From NCBI GenBank assembly GCA_963734395.1, contig CAVTGY010000007.1, positions 992,001 through 1,056,000 of the forward strand: a stretch of 64,000 nt of DNA. Direction: 5' to 3'. The notes under the pieces were generated by a model. It worked only from the letters and a program-made list of their open reading frames with translations. It was not told the origin of the DNA and ran no database searches. The stretch is from Bog-756 sp963734395. GTDB lineage: Bacteria; Actinomycetota; Acidimicrobiia; Acidimicrobiales; RAAP-2. The position numbers and the translations under genes were made by a program. How positions within the stretch are numbered: the first letter of the stretch is position 1; each line of letters begins with the position of its first letter. Of this stretch, positions 49,109 through 60,231 are shown one piece after another.

Positions 49109-51289
49109 TCAGTCGCAGTGGGTCGACGGCGGAGGGACGTCGAGCGCAGGGTTGGAGTCGAAGAAGCCCACCGGAATCAGATGGAACCCGCAGTACTCCA
49201 CCGGCATCACCGGCCAGTCCTCGGGACGGGGCGAGTGGGAAACCCCAAAGGTGTGCCAGGCCACGATGTCGGTGTCCACCAGGGAGCGGTCGGCCGACGT
49301 CCACCGGGGCAGCCCGTCGCCCCCTCGATGTTGGTTCGGATAGTCGCCCGCCGCCCGCCGCTCGTCGGGCGCGTACGGGGTCACCCAGATGTTGTGCTCG
49401 TGCGAATCCGGCACGTCGGCCGATGCTCGAGTCGTCCAGCGCAGCCAGGGTGGGTGTCGGGCCGGGAACCAGTTTGTAGGCCACCGGTGCTCCCAGGCCG
49501 TTGGTGGCCGACGGGTTCACGAACCGCCAGTGCCGACCACTGGCCGGGTCCACGTCCCGTTTGGCTTGCCGTTCCGAGTCCAACCGGGTCGCCCGCTGAC
49601 GGAACCCGTTGCCCCAGGGGTTGTCGGTACCGGCGGGCATGGACTCGAAGCAGACTTCGTAGGCTTCGTTCACCGGTCCGTCTACGTCCAGATCGAGTCG
49701 CGCACAGAACAGGTGCTGGTGAATCGGCGCAGCCAATCCGGGAGCCACCAGCGATCCGAATGGTGTCTCCTCTCCGGGCGCCACCGCTTGGGTGGACATG
49801 ATCCCGGTGAGCTTCACCTCGAGCTGGATGGTCCCGTCGAGGTAGAAGTACCAGTAGAAGCCGTACTCGTAGTTCCCCACCGTGGAGATGGACGACACCA
49901 CCAGTCGCCGGGACCGACGCACCTCGGTGCGACCGGTGTTCATGTCCTGGTGCTTCCAGAGGATCCCGTAGTCCTCTTCGTGGATGCAGATGGCGTTCTC
50001 CACCACATAGGGAGTGCCGTGCTCACTGGAGAAGACGGCATCCAGGTAGGCGATCTCTCCCACGCAGTCGCATCCCAGAGCCAGCGAGTTGACCATGCGG
50101 CCGAGACCCCATTCGCCTACGTCGAACGCGTTCTTCCAGCCGTGCATGGGACCGGGGTCGCCGTAGGGAACGACCATCTCGCAGATCGACGCCCGATGGA
50201 GGATGGGTCGAATCGTCCCGTCCTCGTATCCGACGGTGTGCAGGACCAATCCCTCCAGCGGATCCATGGACACCCTCATCGACCACCGCTGCCAGGTGAG
50301 CAGATTCCCATCGATGACGAAGCTCGGCCCTTCCGGCTGCACGATGTCCAACGGACGCAGGTCGCTGCGGAGGGGTTGGTTGTCCTCGGGAAGATAGCTG
50401 CCACGGCCTTCGGGCAACGGGACCACTCCTAGGTCGAGCACTTCGAGGACCTCGCCGCGAGCTCCGTCCACCGTGGCCAGGACGCCCTCCACCGGCCGGG
50501 CGTAGCCATTGTCCGTAGGTTGCTCGCGGTAAAAGGAGATGCACCGGGAGATCCGTCGGCCTTCTTCCATCGGGTTACCGAAGTTACCGGTCGGCCAGGG
50601 ATCGATCTGCACCTTCTCGAAGTCGGTGATGCCCCGTCGTCGCATGGCCTCTTGCCACTCCGGATTGGCGCGCAGGGCGACGATGGCAGCGGTAGGAGTC
50701 GTCGAACAGAAGGGCCGGACGGACGTTCTCGTGCTCGGTCCATTCGATGATCTTCCGCGCCCGCGGCCGTCGCCCAGCGACACCACGGCTTCCACCACCG
50801 CGGCCTCGGGACCGGGGACGATGATCAGGCGGATTCGCCTGTCCACGGTGTCCCCGAGCCCGGTGGGCGGCCAGCACGCTCCTTGGCCGGCTCGTCGAGG
50901 GTGACGGTGGAGAAGAGGGCTGTCTCGGAGATGCGACCGGTGGCCCGAACCGCCGCCACCGCACGGCTCACCTCGTCGGGACGAAGGGATTCGAGCGGGT
51001 GGGTGACCGGTGTTATGGGAGCGGTTTCAACCATGATCGCCACCCCCGCGAGGGAGCGGGCCGCCTTCGGCTCTAAGTTCGCTCCGACCCGTTCGAGTTC
51101 GCCGGACACTTCGGACAACTCGAATCGGTAGGTTGCTCCTTCTCCGTTGGTTCTACCACTGTCGGTGCGCTCCACGTCCCGAACGGCGGCGTTGTACTCG
51201 GGTAGACGGAGGAAGTCGAGGCGGTAGGCCCGGAAATCTCGAGCGGGCGCATCGACCGTCCTGTCGGCCCGGGTCGTCAACTCGCGCAT
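49109..51289 (-). CDS. Copper amine oxidase with N-terminal SRPBCC-like segment (frameshifted)
   Basis: Quinoprotein primary-amine oxidase homologous to Arthrobacter AGAO. The catalytic base Asp is in AFDVGEWG, the cofactor Tyr (TPQ) in VGNYEYGFYWY, copper His ligands in IHQHLFCARLDL with the C-terminal GFHLIPVGF region. The oxidase proper begins at about 51034 (MVETAPITP...). An in-frame N-terminal piece of about 85 residues (ELTTRADRTVDAPARDFRAY..FLRLPEYNAAVRDVE) resembles the first half of an SRPBCC/polyketide cyclase domain and carries the only strong ribosome binding site (GGAGGAGG before ATG 51289). Breaks lie near 50860, 50740 and 49430. It deaminates a primary amine, giving aldehyde for the neighbouring aldehyde dehydrogenase. 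Confidence 0.8.
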
Positions 51290-51292
51290 GGT

Positions 51293-51300
51293 CCTCCTCC
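51293..51300 (-). promoter_or_regulatory. Strong ribosome binding site before the SRPBCC-like/amine oxidase gene
   Basis: GGAGGAGG on the minus strand, 3 bases before ATG 51289. It places translation initiation at the SRPBCC-like segment rather than at the oxidase start (about 51034), which has only GGGGGTGG upstream. Confidence 0.5.
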
Positions 51301-51357
51301 GATCCGCGCTCCGGTCCTGCCGGGACGTCGGTGCCGGGCACAGTAGTCTCTGCGGCG

Positions 51358-52878
51358 ATGACAGAACGTAGCCCGGCTCCGGTGCGAGGGGTGACGGGGC
51401 ACGCCCGAGCCGAGCCCGGCCGAACCGCCCTGATCATGGGCGACGCGTTCCGCACCTATGGCGAGCTGGACGAAAGGGCCGGTCGGCTGGCGTCGGTGCT
51501 CGAGAGACCGTGGCGCCGGCCCCGGGCGACCGGTCGCCACCGTGCTGCCCAACGGAATGGAGATCTTCGAGGTGGCCACGGCCGCCGCCATGCTCAACGC
51601 TCCATTTCTTCCGATCAACTGGCACCTCAAGTCGGACGAGCTCGCCTACATCCTGGCCGATGCCGACGTGGCGGTGGCCGTTGGTCACACGGGCACCGAC
51701 CACGAGCTGGACGAGGCGCTCGCCCACCGACCCGAGGGGCTCCTCCGGGTGGGACGACGACTACGAGGACGAGATGGCGGCCGCCACCCCAGCACCGGAT
51801 TCCGACAGCGGGCCCGGGCCCGAGCTGATGTTCTACACCTCGGGTACCACGGCACGTCCCAAAGGCGTGGTGCACACCAGCCTGGTCGACCAAGGCGGTC
51901 GGGCACAGGGCATGGAAGGTCAGGTGGCCTTGTGGAACTGGACCCCCGAAGACGTCTATGTGATGAGCGGACCGGCCTATCACGCTTCGCACTGGGGTGG
52001 GCGTTGTGCTCCCTGTTCGTCGGTGCGACCACGGTGATCACCGAGCAGTTCGAGGCGCGTGGGTTCCTGGACGAGGTCAGCCGACACCGGGGGACCCGGT
52101 CCTTCATGGTGCCTGCCCATTTCATCCGGATCCTCGAGATCCCGGAGATCGAACGGGCGCACATCGATGTGTCCAGCCTGTCGCTGATCGTGCACGCCGC
52201 CGCTCCCTGCCCGGTTGCCGGTCAAGTTCAAGATGATGGAGGCGTTTCCCGACGCCGAGATCCACGAGCTCTACGGCGCCAGCGAGGGGGGCGCCACCAA
52301 GATCTCTCCCGACGAGTGGCGTTCTCGACCCGGGAGTGTCGGCCGCCCGTGGCCGGGGGTCGAGATCCGGATCCTCGACGAGGAGGGGAAGCCGGTGGCC
52401 ACCGGGGAGTCGGGAATCATCTACATCCGTCCGCCAGGACGACGTCGCTTCCGCTACCGGAACGACGACGACGCCACCAATGCGGCCTGGCACGACGACG
52501 CGTTCACGGTCGGTGACATCGGGTACCTCGACGAGGACGGTTATCTCACCATTACCGACCGGGTGTCGGACATGGTGTTGTGGGGTGGCGTCAACATCGC
52601 TCCCCGGGAGATCGAGGAGGTGCTGTTCGATCATCCGGCGGTGGTCGACTGTGCCGTCTTCGGGGTTCCCGATTCCCGCGACGGGGAGCGGCTCAAGGCA
52701 ATGGTGCAGCTGCGAACCGAGGTGACCACCGAACGAGCTGGCCGACTTTGTCGGTAGCCGATTGGCGCGGTACAAGGTGCCCAAAGAGTGGGAGGTGGTG
52801 GCGGAGATCCCCCGTGACGTCAACGGGAAGGTGCGCAAGCGCCAACTGCGCGAGGCCCACCTGGCGGGGAAGAGGTAG
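51358..52878 (+). CDS. Acyl-CoA synthetase/AMP-dependent ligase (frameshifted)
   Basis: ANL-superfamily ligase of about 505 aa. FRTYGELDERAGRLASVL, ATVLPNGMEIFEVATA, the P-loop FYTSGTTARPKGVVHTS, the A5 region HELYGASEGGATK, the hinge GDIGYLDEDGYLTITDR with DMVLWGGVNIAPREIEEV, and the C-terminal catalytic Lys PRDVNGKVRKRQLRE. Breaks lie near 51510, 51750, 51995, 52210 and 52735. ATG 51358. It is followed 8 bases later by the ferredoxin, placing the two in one unit with the fused dehydrogenase. Confidence 0.83.
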
Positions 52879-52886
52879 GACATCCG

Positions 52887-53135
52887 ATGTTCAGGATCGA
52901 GATCGACCGTGAGAAGTGCGTGGGGTCGGGGAACTGCGTCTTTTGGGCTCCGGCCACCTTCGATCTCGACGATGAGGGACTGTCGGTGGTCATCGACCCG
53001 TCCGGTGACACTGTGGATCGGATCCGGGTGGCCGTCGACGGCTGTCCCTCCAATGCACTCTCGATGGAATTGGTGGAGGAACCGGCCGACGACGACGAAG
53101 GAGAGGGAGGCCATGGCGATCGCTCTGTCCGATGA
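52887..53135 (+). CDS. 3Fe-4S ferredoxin
   Basis: Small electron carrier of 82 aa. Cys ligands: C-x5-C in KCVGSGNCVFWAP (residues 11-17) and Cys in VDGCPSNAL (about residue 52). Only three Cys, in the CxxSGxC arrangement, indicate a 3Fe-4S cluster of the type that feeds actinobacterial P450s. The acidic C-terminal tail (EEPADDDEGEG) is typical. The last 23 bases overlap the start of the next gene. The P450 at 29700 is a plausible partner. Confidence 0.85.
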   Translation: MFRIEIDREKCVGSGNCVFWAPATFDLDDEGLSVVIDPSGDTVDRIRVAVDGCPSNALSMELVEEPADDDEGEGGHGDRSVR

Positions 53136-55335
53136 GCACCAGGCGCTGAGCATGTCGGTGCGAGGTTGGCTCGCGTCCCACTGCCCACCGAGCGTGCCGA
53201 GGGCGCTGCTCGACGTCGAGGTCGAGGAACTCCAACCGATCTGGAAGGAGATGGCTGCCGAGGGTTGGCTGGGAATCCATCTTCCCGAGAAGTTCGGGGG
53301 TCAGGGTTTCGGGCTCTTCGAGCTGGCCGTTGTGCTCGAGGAGACCGGGCGGTCGATGGTGCCGGGCCCGCTCTTGCCCACGGTGGCTACCTCGGCGCTG
53401 GTGTTCGAATCGGCCGAACCGGCAGCGCAGGCACGGTTCCTGCCCGGTCTGATCGACGGGACCTCGCCGGCCACCCTCTCCCTTGGTGAGTCGGCTCTGA
53501 CCGTGGTCGAACGGGGCACCGCCGGCGAGATCACCGTCTCGGGCACCTTGCGGCCACTGCTGGGTGCGTCGACGGCATCGCTGGTGCTGGCCCCTGCACG
53601 GGAAGGAGAGCGGCCAGCCGGTCTGGTGTCTGTTGGAGGTTCCCGGATCAGACCAAGGGCTGTCGGTGACCTCCCTGTCCAGCCTCGATCCCACCCGCCG
53701 GGTGGGAGAGGTCACCGTGGAGTCGGTCACCGTCTCCGCCGAGCGGCAACTCAGCGCTCTCACCACTGATCGCGTGCGTGAGGTGGTGATGACGCTGATG
53801 GCGGCCGAGCACGCTGGTGGTGCTCGCTGGTGTCTGGACACCGCCGCCGACTATGCCAAGGTGCGGGTGCAATTCGGCCGACCGATCGGGCAGTTCCAGG
53901 CGGTCAAGCACCGGCTGGCCGACATGGCCATCCGAGTGGACCAGATGACCGCGGTGGCCTGGGATGCCGCGCTGGCCGTGGACATCGACGAGGAAGACGG
54001 CACCGTCTCCTTGGCGTGCTGCCACCGCCGGTGCCCTGGCGCTCGATGGGTACGCCCGAGGGACCACCGAGTGTCTGCAGATCCTGGGCGGGATCGGTTT
54101 CACCTGGGAGCACGACCTGCATCTTCACCTCAAGCGTGCGATGGCCGACCGACAGCTGATGGGGGAGCCCGACGACTACTGCGTCGACGTGGCCGCTCGG
54201 GCCGAGGACGGGGCCCGCCGGACGTTGGCCGCCGATCTGCCCGCCGAGGCCGAGATGATCCGGTCGGAGCTTCGCTCCGGTGGTGGCCGCACTGGTGGCC
54301 ACCGAGGATGGCGATCGCCGACGGGCCCTGGTCGACGCCGGTCTGGTGGTGCCACACTGGCCACGACCGTGGGGTCGGGACGCCGGGGCGGTGGAGCAGG
54401 TGGTCATCGACGAGGAACTGGCCGCGGCGGGCATCGAGCGCCCACATATCAGCATCGGCGCGTGGGCACTCCCCCCGATCATCGCCCGGGGTACGCCCGA
54501 ACAACACGCCCGCTGGGTCGAACCCACCTTGATGGGCGAGCTGCACTGGTGTCAGCTGTTCTCGGAGCCAGGAGCCGGTTCCGATCTGGCCGGCCTGTCC
54601 ACCCGCGCCGAGCCCACCGATGGTGGCTGGCTGCTCACCGGCCAGAAGGTGTGGACGTCGATGGCCCGAGAAGCCGACTGGGGAATCTGCCTGGCCCGGA
54701 CCGATCCGTCCGCACCAAAGCATTCGGGCATCACCTACTTCATCGTCGACATGCGGTCATCGGGGCTGGACATCCGGCCCTTGCGCGAACTGACCGGGGC
54801 GGCCATGTTCAACGAGGTGTTCTTCGACGAGGTCTTCGTTCCCGATGACTGCGTGATTGGTGAGGTCAACGGCGGATGGGCACTGGCTCGGATGACCTTG
54901 GCCAACGAGCGGGTCTCGATGTCCTCGGGGTCGACGTTCGGCATCGGCGTCGAATCGCTACTGCGCATGGCCCAGCGTCGGGGACCGTCGATGGCACCGG
55001 CCCTCACCGTGCGATTGGGCAGATTGTTGGCCGAGGCTCAGTCGCTGCGTCTGATGACCCACCGGGCCACGTTGGCGGCACTGGCCGGCACCGATCCGGG
55101 ACCACAGGCCAGCCTGCGCAAACTGCTGGGCGCCGAGCACGAGCAGCGGGTGCAGGAGCTGGGCCTGGCCATGCTCGGACCCGAAGGTGCGACGATGGAG
55201 GGAAAGGCGCAGCGGTGGACCCAGGGAATGCTGGCCACCCGGTGCCTGACGGTGGCCGGTGGAACCAGCGAGGTACAGCGCAACGTCATCGGCGAGCGTC
55301 TCCTCGGTCTGCCGCGGGATCCCGAGCCGGCATAG
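53113..55335 (+). CDS. Double-domain acyl-CoA dehydrogenase, FadE34-like (frameshifted)
   Basis: About 740 aa, two acyl-CoA dehydrogenase domains in one chain. Domain 1 (about 53113-54270): ALSDEHQALSMSVRGWL, LPEKFGGQGFGLFELAVV, YAKVRVQFGRPIGQFQAVKHR, CLQILGGIGFTWEHDLHLHLKR. Domain 2 (about 54280-55335): LFSEPGAGSDLAGLSTRAE, LTGQKVWTSMAREADWGI, VAGGTSEVQRNVIGERLLGLPRD. The length and two-domain plan match mycobacterial FadE34, which acts on steroid side-chain CoA esters; here the substrate is inferred only by analogy. Breaks lie near 53610, 54020 and 54275. The ATG at 53113 overlaps the ferredoxin. Confidence 0.85.
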
Positions 55336-55550
55336 GGGCCTCGGGCGGCTGCCGGATAGGACCGGCGCCGGCATTTTGGTTTTCAAAAATTGACCAAATT
55401 ATCGGACGGGAGCGATATCGACCCCGGCGGACATATCGGCTATCGACGATAATTCGGCAATTTCCGAAAAAACTTTTCCGGCCGGCTCTGCCGTTGCCCA
55501 AGCCTGGACTGGGCCCCTGCCTCGTCGCAGCCGGGCCGGGCGATCTCCGT
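55336..55550. other. AT-rich convergent intergenic region
   Basis: Two hundred bases between convergent genes. The centre (55376-55490) is strikingly AT-richer than the rest of the window, with runs such as TTTTCAAAAATT and CCGAAAAAACTTTTCC and short palindromes CGATATCG and CGATAT...ATATCG. No ORF or RNA recognised. It may hold bidirectional termination signals. Confidence 0.5.
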
Positions 55551-56830
55551 TCAGATCACTCCGTTCTGGCGGTGGGACTCCAACTCCTCGGGGGTGAGGC
55601 CCACCAGGTCACACCAGACCGCGTGGTTGTCGGCCCCCAGGAGCGGGGCGCCGGAGGGGACCGGCTGCGGCCGACCCACGAACCGGGGGAAGGGAGCCTG
55701 CTGGCGAATGGTGCCCACCACCGGGTCCTCTACGGCGATGAGGTCGCCGCGTGCGGCCATGTGCGGGTCGGCAAAGATATCGGCGGCGGTGTAGGCGGTG
55801 CCGACGGGCACATCGTGGGCGATGCAGCGCTCCTCGACCGCGGTTGCAGTCTGGCTACTGGTCCACGTGGCCACGATGTTGTTGATCTCGTCCCCGTGTT
55901 GGCCCGCCGGGCCAGTGTTGAGAACCGTTCGTCGGCCAGTAGATCGGGACGTTCCATGGCCCGGCACAGGCGGGCGAAGTTGGCGTCGGACCCGGCCACG
56001 ATGCAGACATAGTTCCCATCCGATGTGGGGTAGTTGTCGAGGGGAGCGGAGTGGGGGAGCCGATTGCCCTCCCGGTTGCGAACGGTGCCGAGTTGGTCGT
56101 AGCCGGCCAGCGTCCACTCGAGCACCCGGAGCACCGCAGCATAGAGAGGAGCGTCGATGACCGTGCCGAGTCGGGGTCCATCGCCGGCGACCTGGACGTC
56201 GCGCTGGTAGAGGCCGGCCACCGCGGCCATCGCCGCGAAGACTCCGGTGAGATAGTCCGAAATGGTCACTCCCGGTCGGACCGGCGGTCGGTCGCGCTCG
56301 CCGGTCAGGTGGAGCAGCCCGCCGTAGGCGATGCCCAGTCGATCGAGACCGGGTCGTCGTGAATAGGGCCCGTCCTGACCGAACACACTGATCCTCACGT
56401 AGACCAACCTGGGATCGAGTGAGTCGGGGCCGAGACCCCACTCCTCCATGGTGCCGGGGCGGAAGTTCTCGCACACCACGTCGGCACGGGACGCCAACCG
56501 GCGGAACAAGGTCTGGCCTTCGGGCGTCCTCAGATCACAGGTGGCGCCCCGCCGGCCTCGGCCTTCGACCGCCCAGAACAGCGAGTAGCCGGCCTCGTCG
56601 TCGCCGGCATCGACAAATGGCCCGATGGTCCGCATGAAGTCACCACCACCGGGCAACTCGACCTTGATGACGTCGGCACCGAGCTCACCGAGGAGCCCCG
56701 CGCAAAATGGGGCCGAGATCCGCGTCCCCACGTCGAGGACCCGGATCCCCTGCAACGGACCATCCGGACCATCCGGACCATCCGGACCACCCGGACCACC
56801 CGGACCGTCCGGATCGTGCTCAGGGCTCAA
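55551..56830 (-). CDS. CaiB/BaiF family CoA-transferase (one frameshift)
   Basis: Class III CoA-transferase of about 425 aa moving CoA between acids. GIRVLDVGTRISAPFCAGLLGELGAD in two segments, KVELPGGGDFMR, ADVVCENFRPGTMEEWGLG, YLTGVFAAMAAVAGLY, and the catalytic Asp region GTVIDAPLYAAVL. The C-terminal domain continues in another frame (VGTAYTAADIFADPHMAARG). The break is near 55905. The start is read as TTG 56830, giving an unusual N-terminal Asp-Gly-Pro repeat coded by a 9-bp DNA repeat; a start inside this region cannot be excluded. Confidence 0.85.
56757..56813. repeat. 9-bp tandem repeat coding Asp/Gly-Gly-Pro
   Basis: About six copies of GGACCATCC/GGACCACCC/GGACCGTCC near the 5' end of the CoA-transferase gene (read on the minus strand as repeats of the triplet DGP/GGP). 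Such a simple array is prone to length change and would vary the length of a flexible N-terminal segment. Confidence 0.8.
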
Positions 56831-56838
56831 CGACCGGC

Positions 56839-57672
56839 CTATCCCCTCGGTCCCGGTCGGAGAAGACCTCTTTCATCGAGTTCGCGGGAGTTGCGCTCTT
56901 CCAGTGCCTTGCGGGCGGTTGCCGTGTTGTGCATCCAGTGATGCGCCATGAAGTGGTACTTCCACGAGTCCGACTGGCCCATGAGGTCGGCGGTGTGGTT
57001 GAGCGAGTCCTTGACCACCTGGGCGGTGACCGGGAGGAACCAAGGAGATGCGTTCAGCCAGCTCCCGGGTCTGGTCGACCAGTTCGCCGACGGGGTACTA
57101 CCCGGTTGACCAGCCCGAGGCGCCACGCCTCGTGGGCGTCGATGATGTCGCCGGTCAGCAGGAACTCCTTGGCTTTCCGAATGCCGATCTCCCACGGCTC
57201 GACCAGCAGCTCGACACCGGCACCGGTCATCCGAAGCACCGGGTTGGAGAAGTGGGCGTCGTCGGCGGCCACGATGAGGTCACACATGCACGCCAGCATC
57301 AGACCGGCGGCAACGCAGCTCCCCTGCACGGCGGCGATGGTCGGCTTCCGGAAGTCTGGATCCGTTTGCAACGGTCGTAGTACATGAACTTCTCGTGAGC
57401 CATCTTGCCCTCGGGGGTCTCCCGCATCAGCCGCCACTTGTCGGGTTCGGCCGAACCCACCAGACCCTTCAGGTCGTGGCCCGAGGAGAAGTGATCGCCG
57501 GCACCGGCCAGGATCACCACCCGAACGTTGTCGTCGGCATCGGCCTGGTCAAAGGCAGCGTCCAGTTCGTCGATCAACTGGGAACTCTGCGCATTGGCCA
57601 CCTCGGGCCGGTTCATGGTGACGGTGAGCCACCGGGCCGTCCTCCGTCGTACAGGATCGTTTCATACCCCAT
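56839..57672 (-). CDS. Enoyl-CoA hydratase/isomerase family protein (frameshifted)
   Basis: Crotonase-fold protein of about 278 aa. MNRPEVANAQSSQLIDEL, GDHFSSGHDLKGL, AVQGSCVAAGLMLACMCDL and GAGVELLVEPWEIGIRKAKEFLLTG; the C-terminal helix is TAQVVKDSLNHTADLMGQ, then a long His/Trp-containing extension as in the gene at 36524. ATG 57672 is favoured by AGAGAGG about 10 bases upstream. Breaks lie near 57635, 57360 and 57045-57100. Its stop lies 9 bases before the CoA-transferase start, so the two are co-transcribed. Confidence 0.83.
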
Positions 57673-57708
57673 GGATGTCATCCTCTCTGCTCGTCTCCCG
57701 CCGGCCAG

Positions 57709-58891
57709 TCAGTCCCTCGGAAGCCCGAGGACCCGCTCACCGACCAGGGTCCGCTGCACCTCGTTGGTGCCGGCGAAAATCGACGACGCCTGATAGTAGA
57801 GCCACGACCGCTGCCACGAGCCGTCCCCGGGATTGTCCGCCGCTCCTTGCCACAATGGTGCCGCAGGACCCAGGACCACCATCGCCGTCTCGTGCAAGCG
57901 CTTGGACATCTCGCTCCAATACAACTTGAGGGTGCTGCCCTCCGGGCCCGGTGGCTCTCCTCGCTCTAGCCGGGTCAACGTGCGCCAATTGTGGAGTTGG
58001 AACAGCTTGACTTCCATGTAGGCCTCGGCGATCCGCTGGCGAACCTCCCAACGCTCGAAGCCGCCCGGCTGTGCCGCCGCCATTTCGAGGAGTCCGGTCA
58101 GCAACTGGCAGTGGATGCCCAGTTGGCGCGGATTTACCCCCCGCTCATGAGCGAGCGTGGAGTTGGCCACCGTCCAACCGTTCCCCGGTGCTCCCAGCAA
58201 CTGAGCGTCGGGGACGAACACCTCGTCGAGAATGACCTCGTTGAACTCGGCGTCACCGGTGATCTGCACAAGGGGCCGGACCTCGACACCGTCGGCGTGC
58301 ATGTCTACGGCAAGACAGGACAGACCCTGCTGGCGCTTGGGCGCATCGGGATCGCTCCGGGCCAGACAGAGACCCCAGTCGGCGAACTGGGCGTAGGAGG
58401 TCCACACCTTGTGGCCGGTGACCAACCAGCCGCCCTCGGTGGGCTCCGCCCGGGTGGTGAGCGAAGCCAGGTCGGAACCGGCCTCCGGCTCGCTGAACAG
58501 TTGGCACCACAGCTCGTCCGCACCCAAAATGGGTGGTAGCCACCGCGCCTGCTGCTCATCGGTGCCGTGCGCGAACAGGGTCGGACCCGACCAGGTTGAT
58601 GCCGATGCGGCCCACCAACTCGGGTGCCCGAGCGCGAGCCATCTCCTCGGTGACCAAGAAGTGCTCGGTGGGGCCCAGGCCCCGGCCCCCGAGTTCGACC
58701 GGCCAGGTGACACCCACCCAGCGGTCGGCGGCCAAGGCCGCTTGCCACTGCCTGCCGAAGGCAACGACTTGTGCGAGGTCGGGGGAACGGGTCGGCGGCT
58801 CGGCTCCGTACTCCCAGGGCAAATTGGCGACCAACCAATCGTGCAGCTCGGCTTGGAGTTGCCGTTGTTCCGGTGTGATCTGCAGGTCCAT
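57709..58891 (-). CDS. Acyl-CoA dehydrogenase (one frameshift)
   Basis: Dehydrogenase of about 394 aa. MDLQITPEQRQLQAEL, WPVELGGRGLGPTE, ELWCQLFSEPEAGSDLASL, VTGHKVWTSYAQFADWGLCLAR and the C-terminal ASSIFAGTNEVQRTLVGERVLGLPRD. The break is near 58580. The ATG at 58891 is divergent from the next dehydrogenase, with only 72 bases between; the two are probably partner subunits of one heteromeric enzyme driven by a shared promoter. Confidence 0.85.
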
Positions 58892-58963
58892 CCACACTCA
58901 GCTTTGCACAGGCCCTGGGCGTTCGTTACCGGCGCGCGTTCGGCGACCCTAAGCTTCGCCGCC

Positions 58964-60128
58964 GTGGACTTCGACTTCTCGACGGACCAGCGGGAGTTGC
59001 GTGATGGCGCGGTCGAATTGCTCGAGCGCATGGCCGGCCCCTCCCAAGTACGTGCCTTCGTCGGGCCCGGGCCGTCCTCGGACGGCGAGCGGCCGGCGGC
59101 GGCTAGCCAGCATGCCCACACCGGCGGCTTCGACCAACGGCTGTGGGACGCCATGGGCGAGCAGGGATGGCTCGGTGTGACCCGGTCCGAGGAGGTCGGG
59201 GGACTGGGACTGGGCATGGTCGAGGTGGCGATCCTGTGCGAGGAGTTGGGCCGACGGGTGGCGCCGGCGCCGTTCGCCGAGACGGTCGTGTGTCTGGAGG
59301 CACTCGACCGTGCCGCCGCGGACGACTCGCTTCCCGGCGCGGTGCGCCGGCTGGTCGCCGAGTGGGCCGACAGGATGGGCAACGGGACGGCAATCGGATG
59401 TGTGGTGTGGGTCGACGGCCCGGGCGGACTGACCGCCCGGACCGACGGGGATCGGTGGCTTCTGACCGGCCGTCCGGAGCCCACCCACTACGCTTCGGTT
59501 GCCGATCTGGCAATTGTGGTGACCGGCGATGCGCTCTACGCGCTCCCCTTCGACGATGGGATGCGCCCACCGCCGGAGCCGGCCATGGATCGCACCCGAC
59601 CGCTGGCCTGGGTGAGGCTGTACGAGGCTCCCGCTTACCGGATCGGAGGCGACGACGCGGCCGCGAGGTCGGTCGACCGGGCGGCAACCACTTCTGCTGC
59701 CGACATGCTCGGCGCCTCGAGTCGCGCCCTCGAGATGAGCACCGACTACGCCAAGGTGCGCCGCCAGTTCGGGCACCCCATCGGCAGCTTCCAGGCGGTC
59801 AAACACCGCCTGGCCGATACGTTGGTCGACGTGGAGGGGATGCGGTCGAGTACCTATCACGCGGCCTGGTGCCTGGCCTGCTGACCACCCCGATCGATCG
59901 CTTGCCGCATCGATGGCCAAGGCCTGGTGCTCGGACGCCTCTCGGCGGGTGATGGCTTCCGGCTTGCAGGTTCACGGAGGTATCGGGTTCACCTGGGATC
60001 ACGATCTCCATCTCCTGCTCAAACGGGCGCAGCTCGACGCCTCGAGCTTCGGCGATGCCCCCTGGCACCGAGACCGCATCGCCGGATTGCTCGCCGTCCG
60101 CTTGGCCGAGGGCATCGGCCCCTTCTGA
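58964..60128 (+). CDS. Acyl-CoA dehydrogenase, partner subunit (one frameshift)
   Basis: Dehydrogenase of about 388 aa. MDFDFSTDQRELRDGAVEL, SEEVGGLGLGMVEVAIL, MSTDYAKVRRQFGHPIGSFQAVKHRLAD and GLQVHGGIGFTWDHDLHLLLKRAQ. One break near 59880 (at TGCTGACC) separates the last 80 residues. The start GTG 58964 faces the divergent dehydrogenase. This is the FadE type with the GxxxTWDHDLH signature that forms alpha2beta2 complexes. Confidence 0.85.
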
Positions 60129-60231
60129 GCGGGTTGCCGGCCGGTCAGAGCCCCCGGGGCGGGCGAGTACCGGCTGCTAATCTGACCCCTTGCTCTGACC
60201 CAAGGGACGGGCGGAGGACCAAAGGGGGCAC

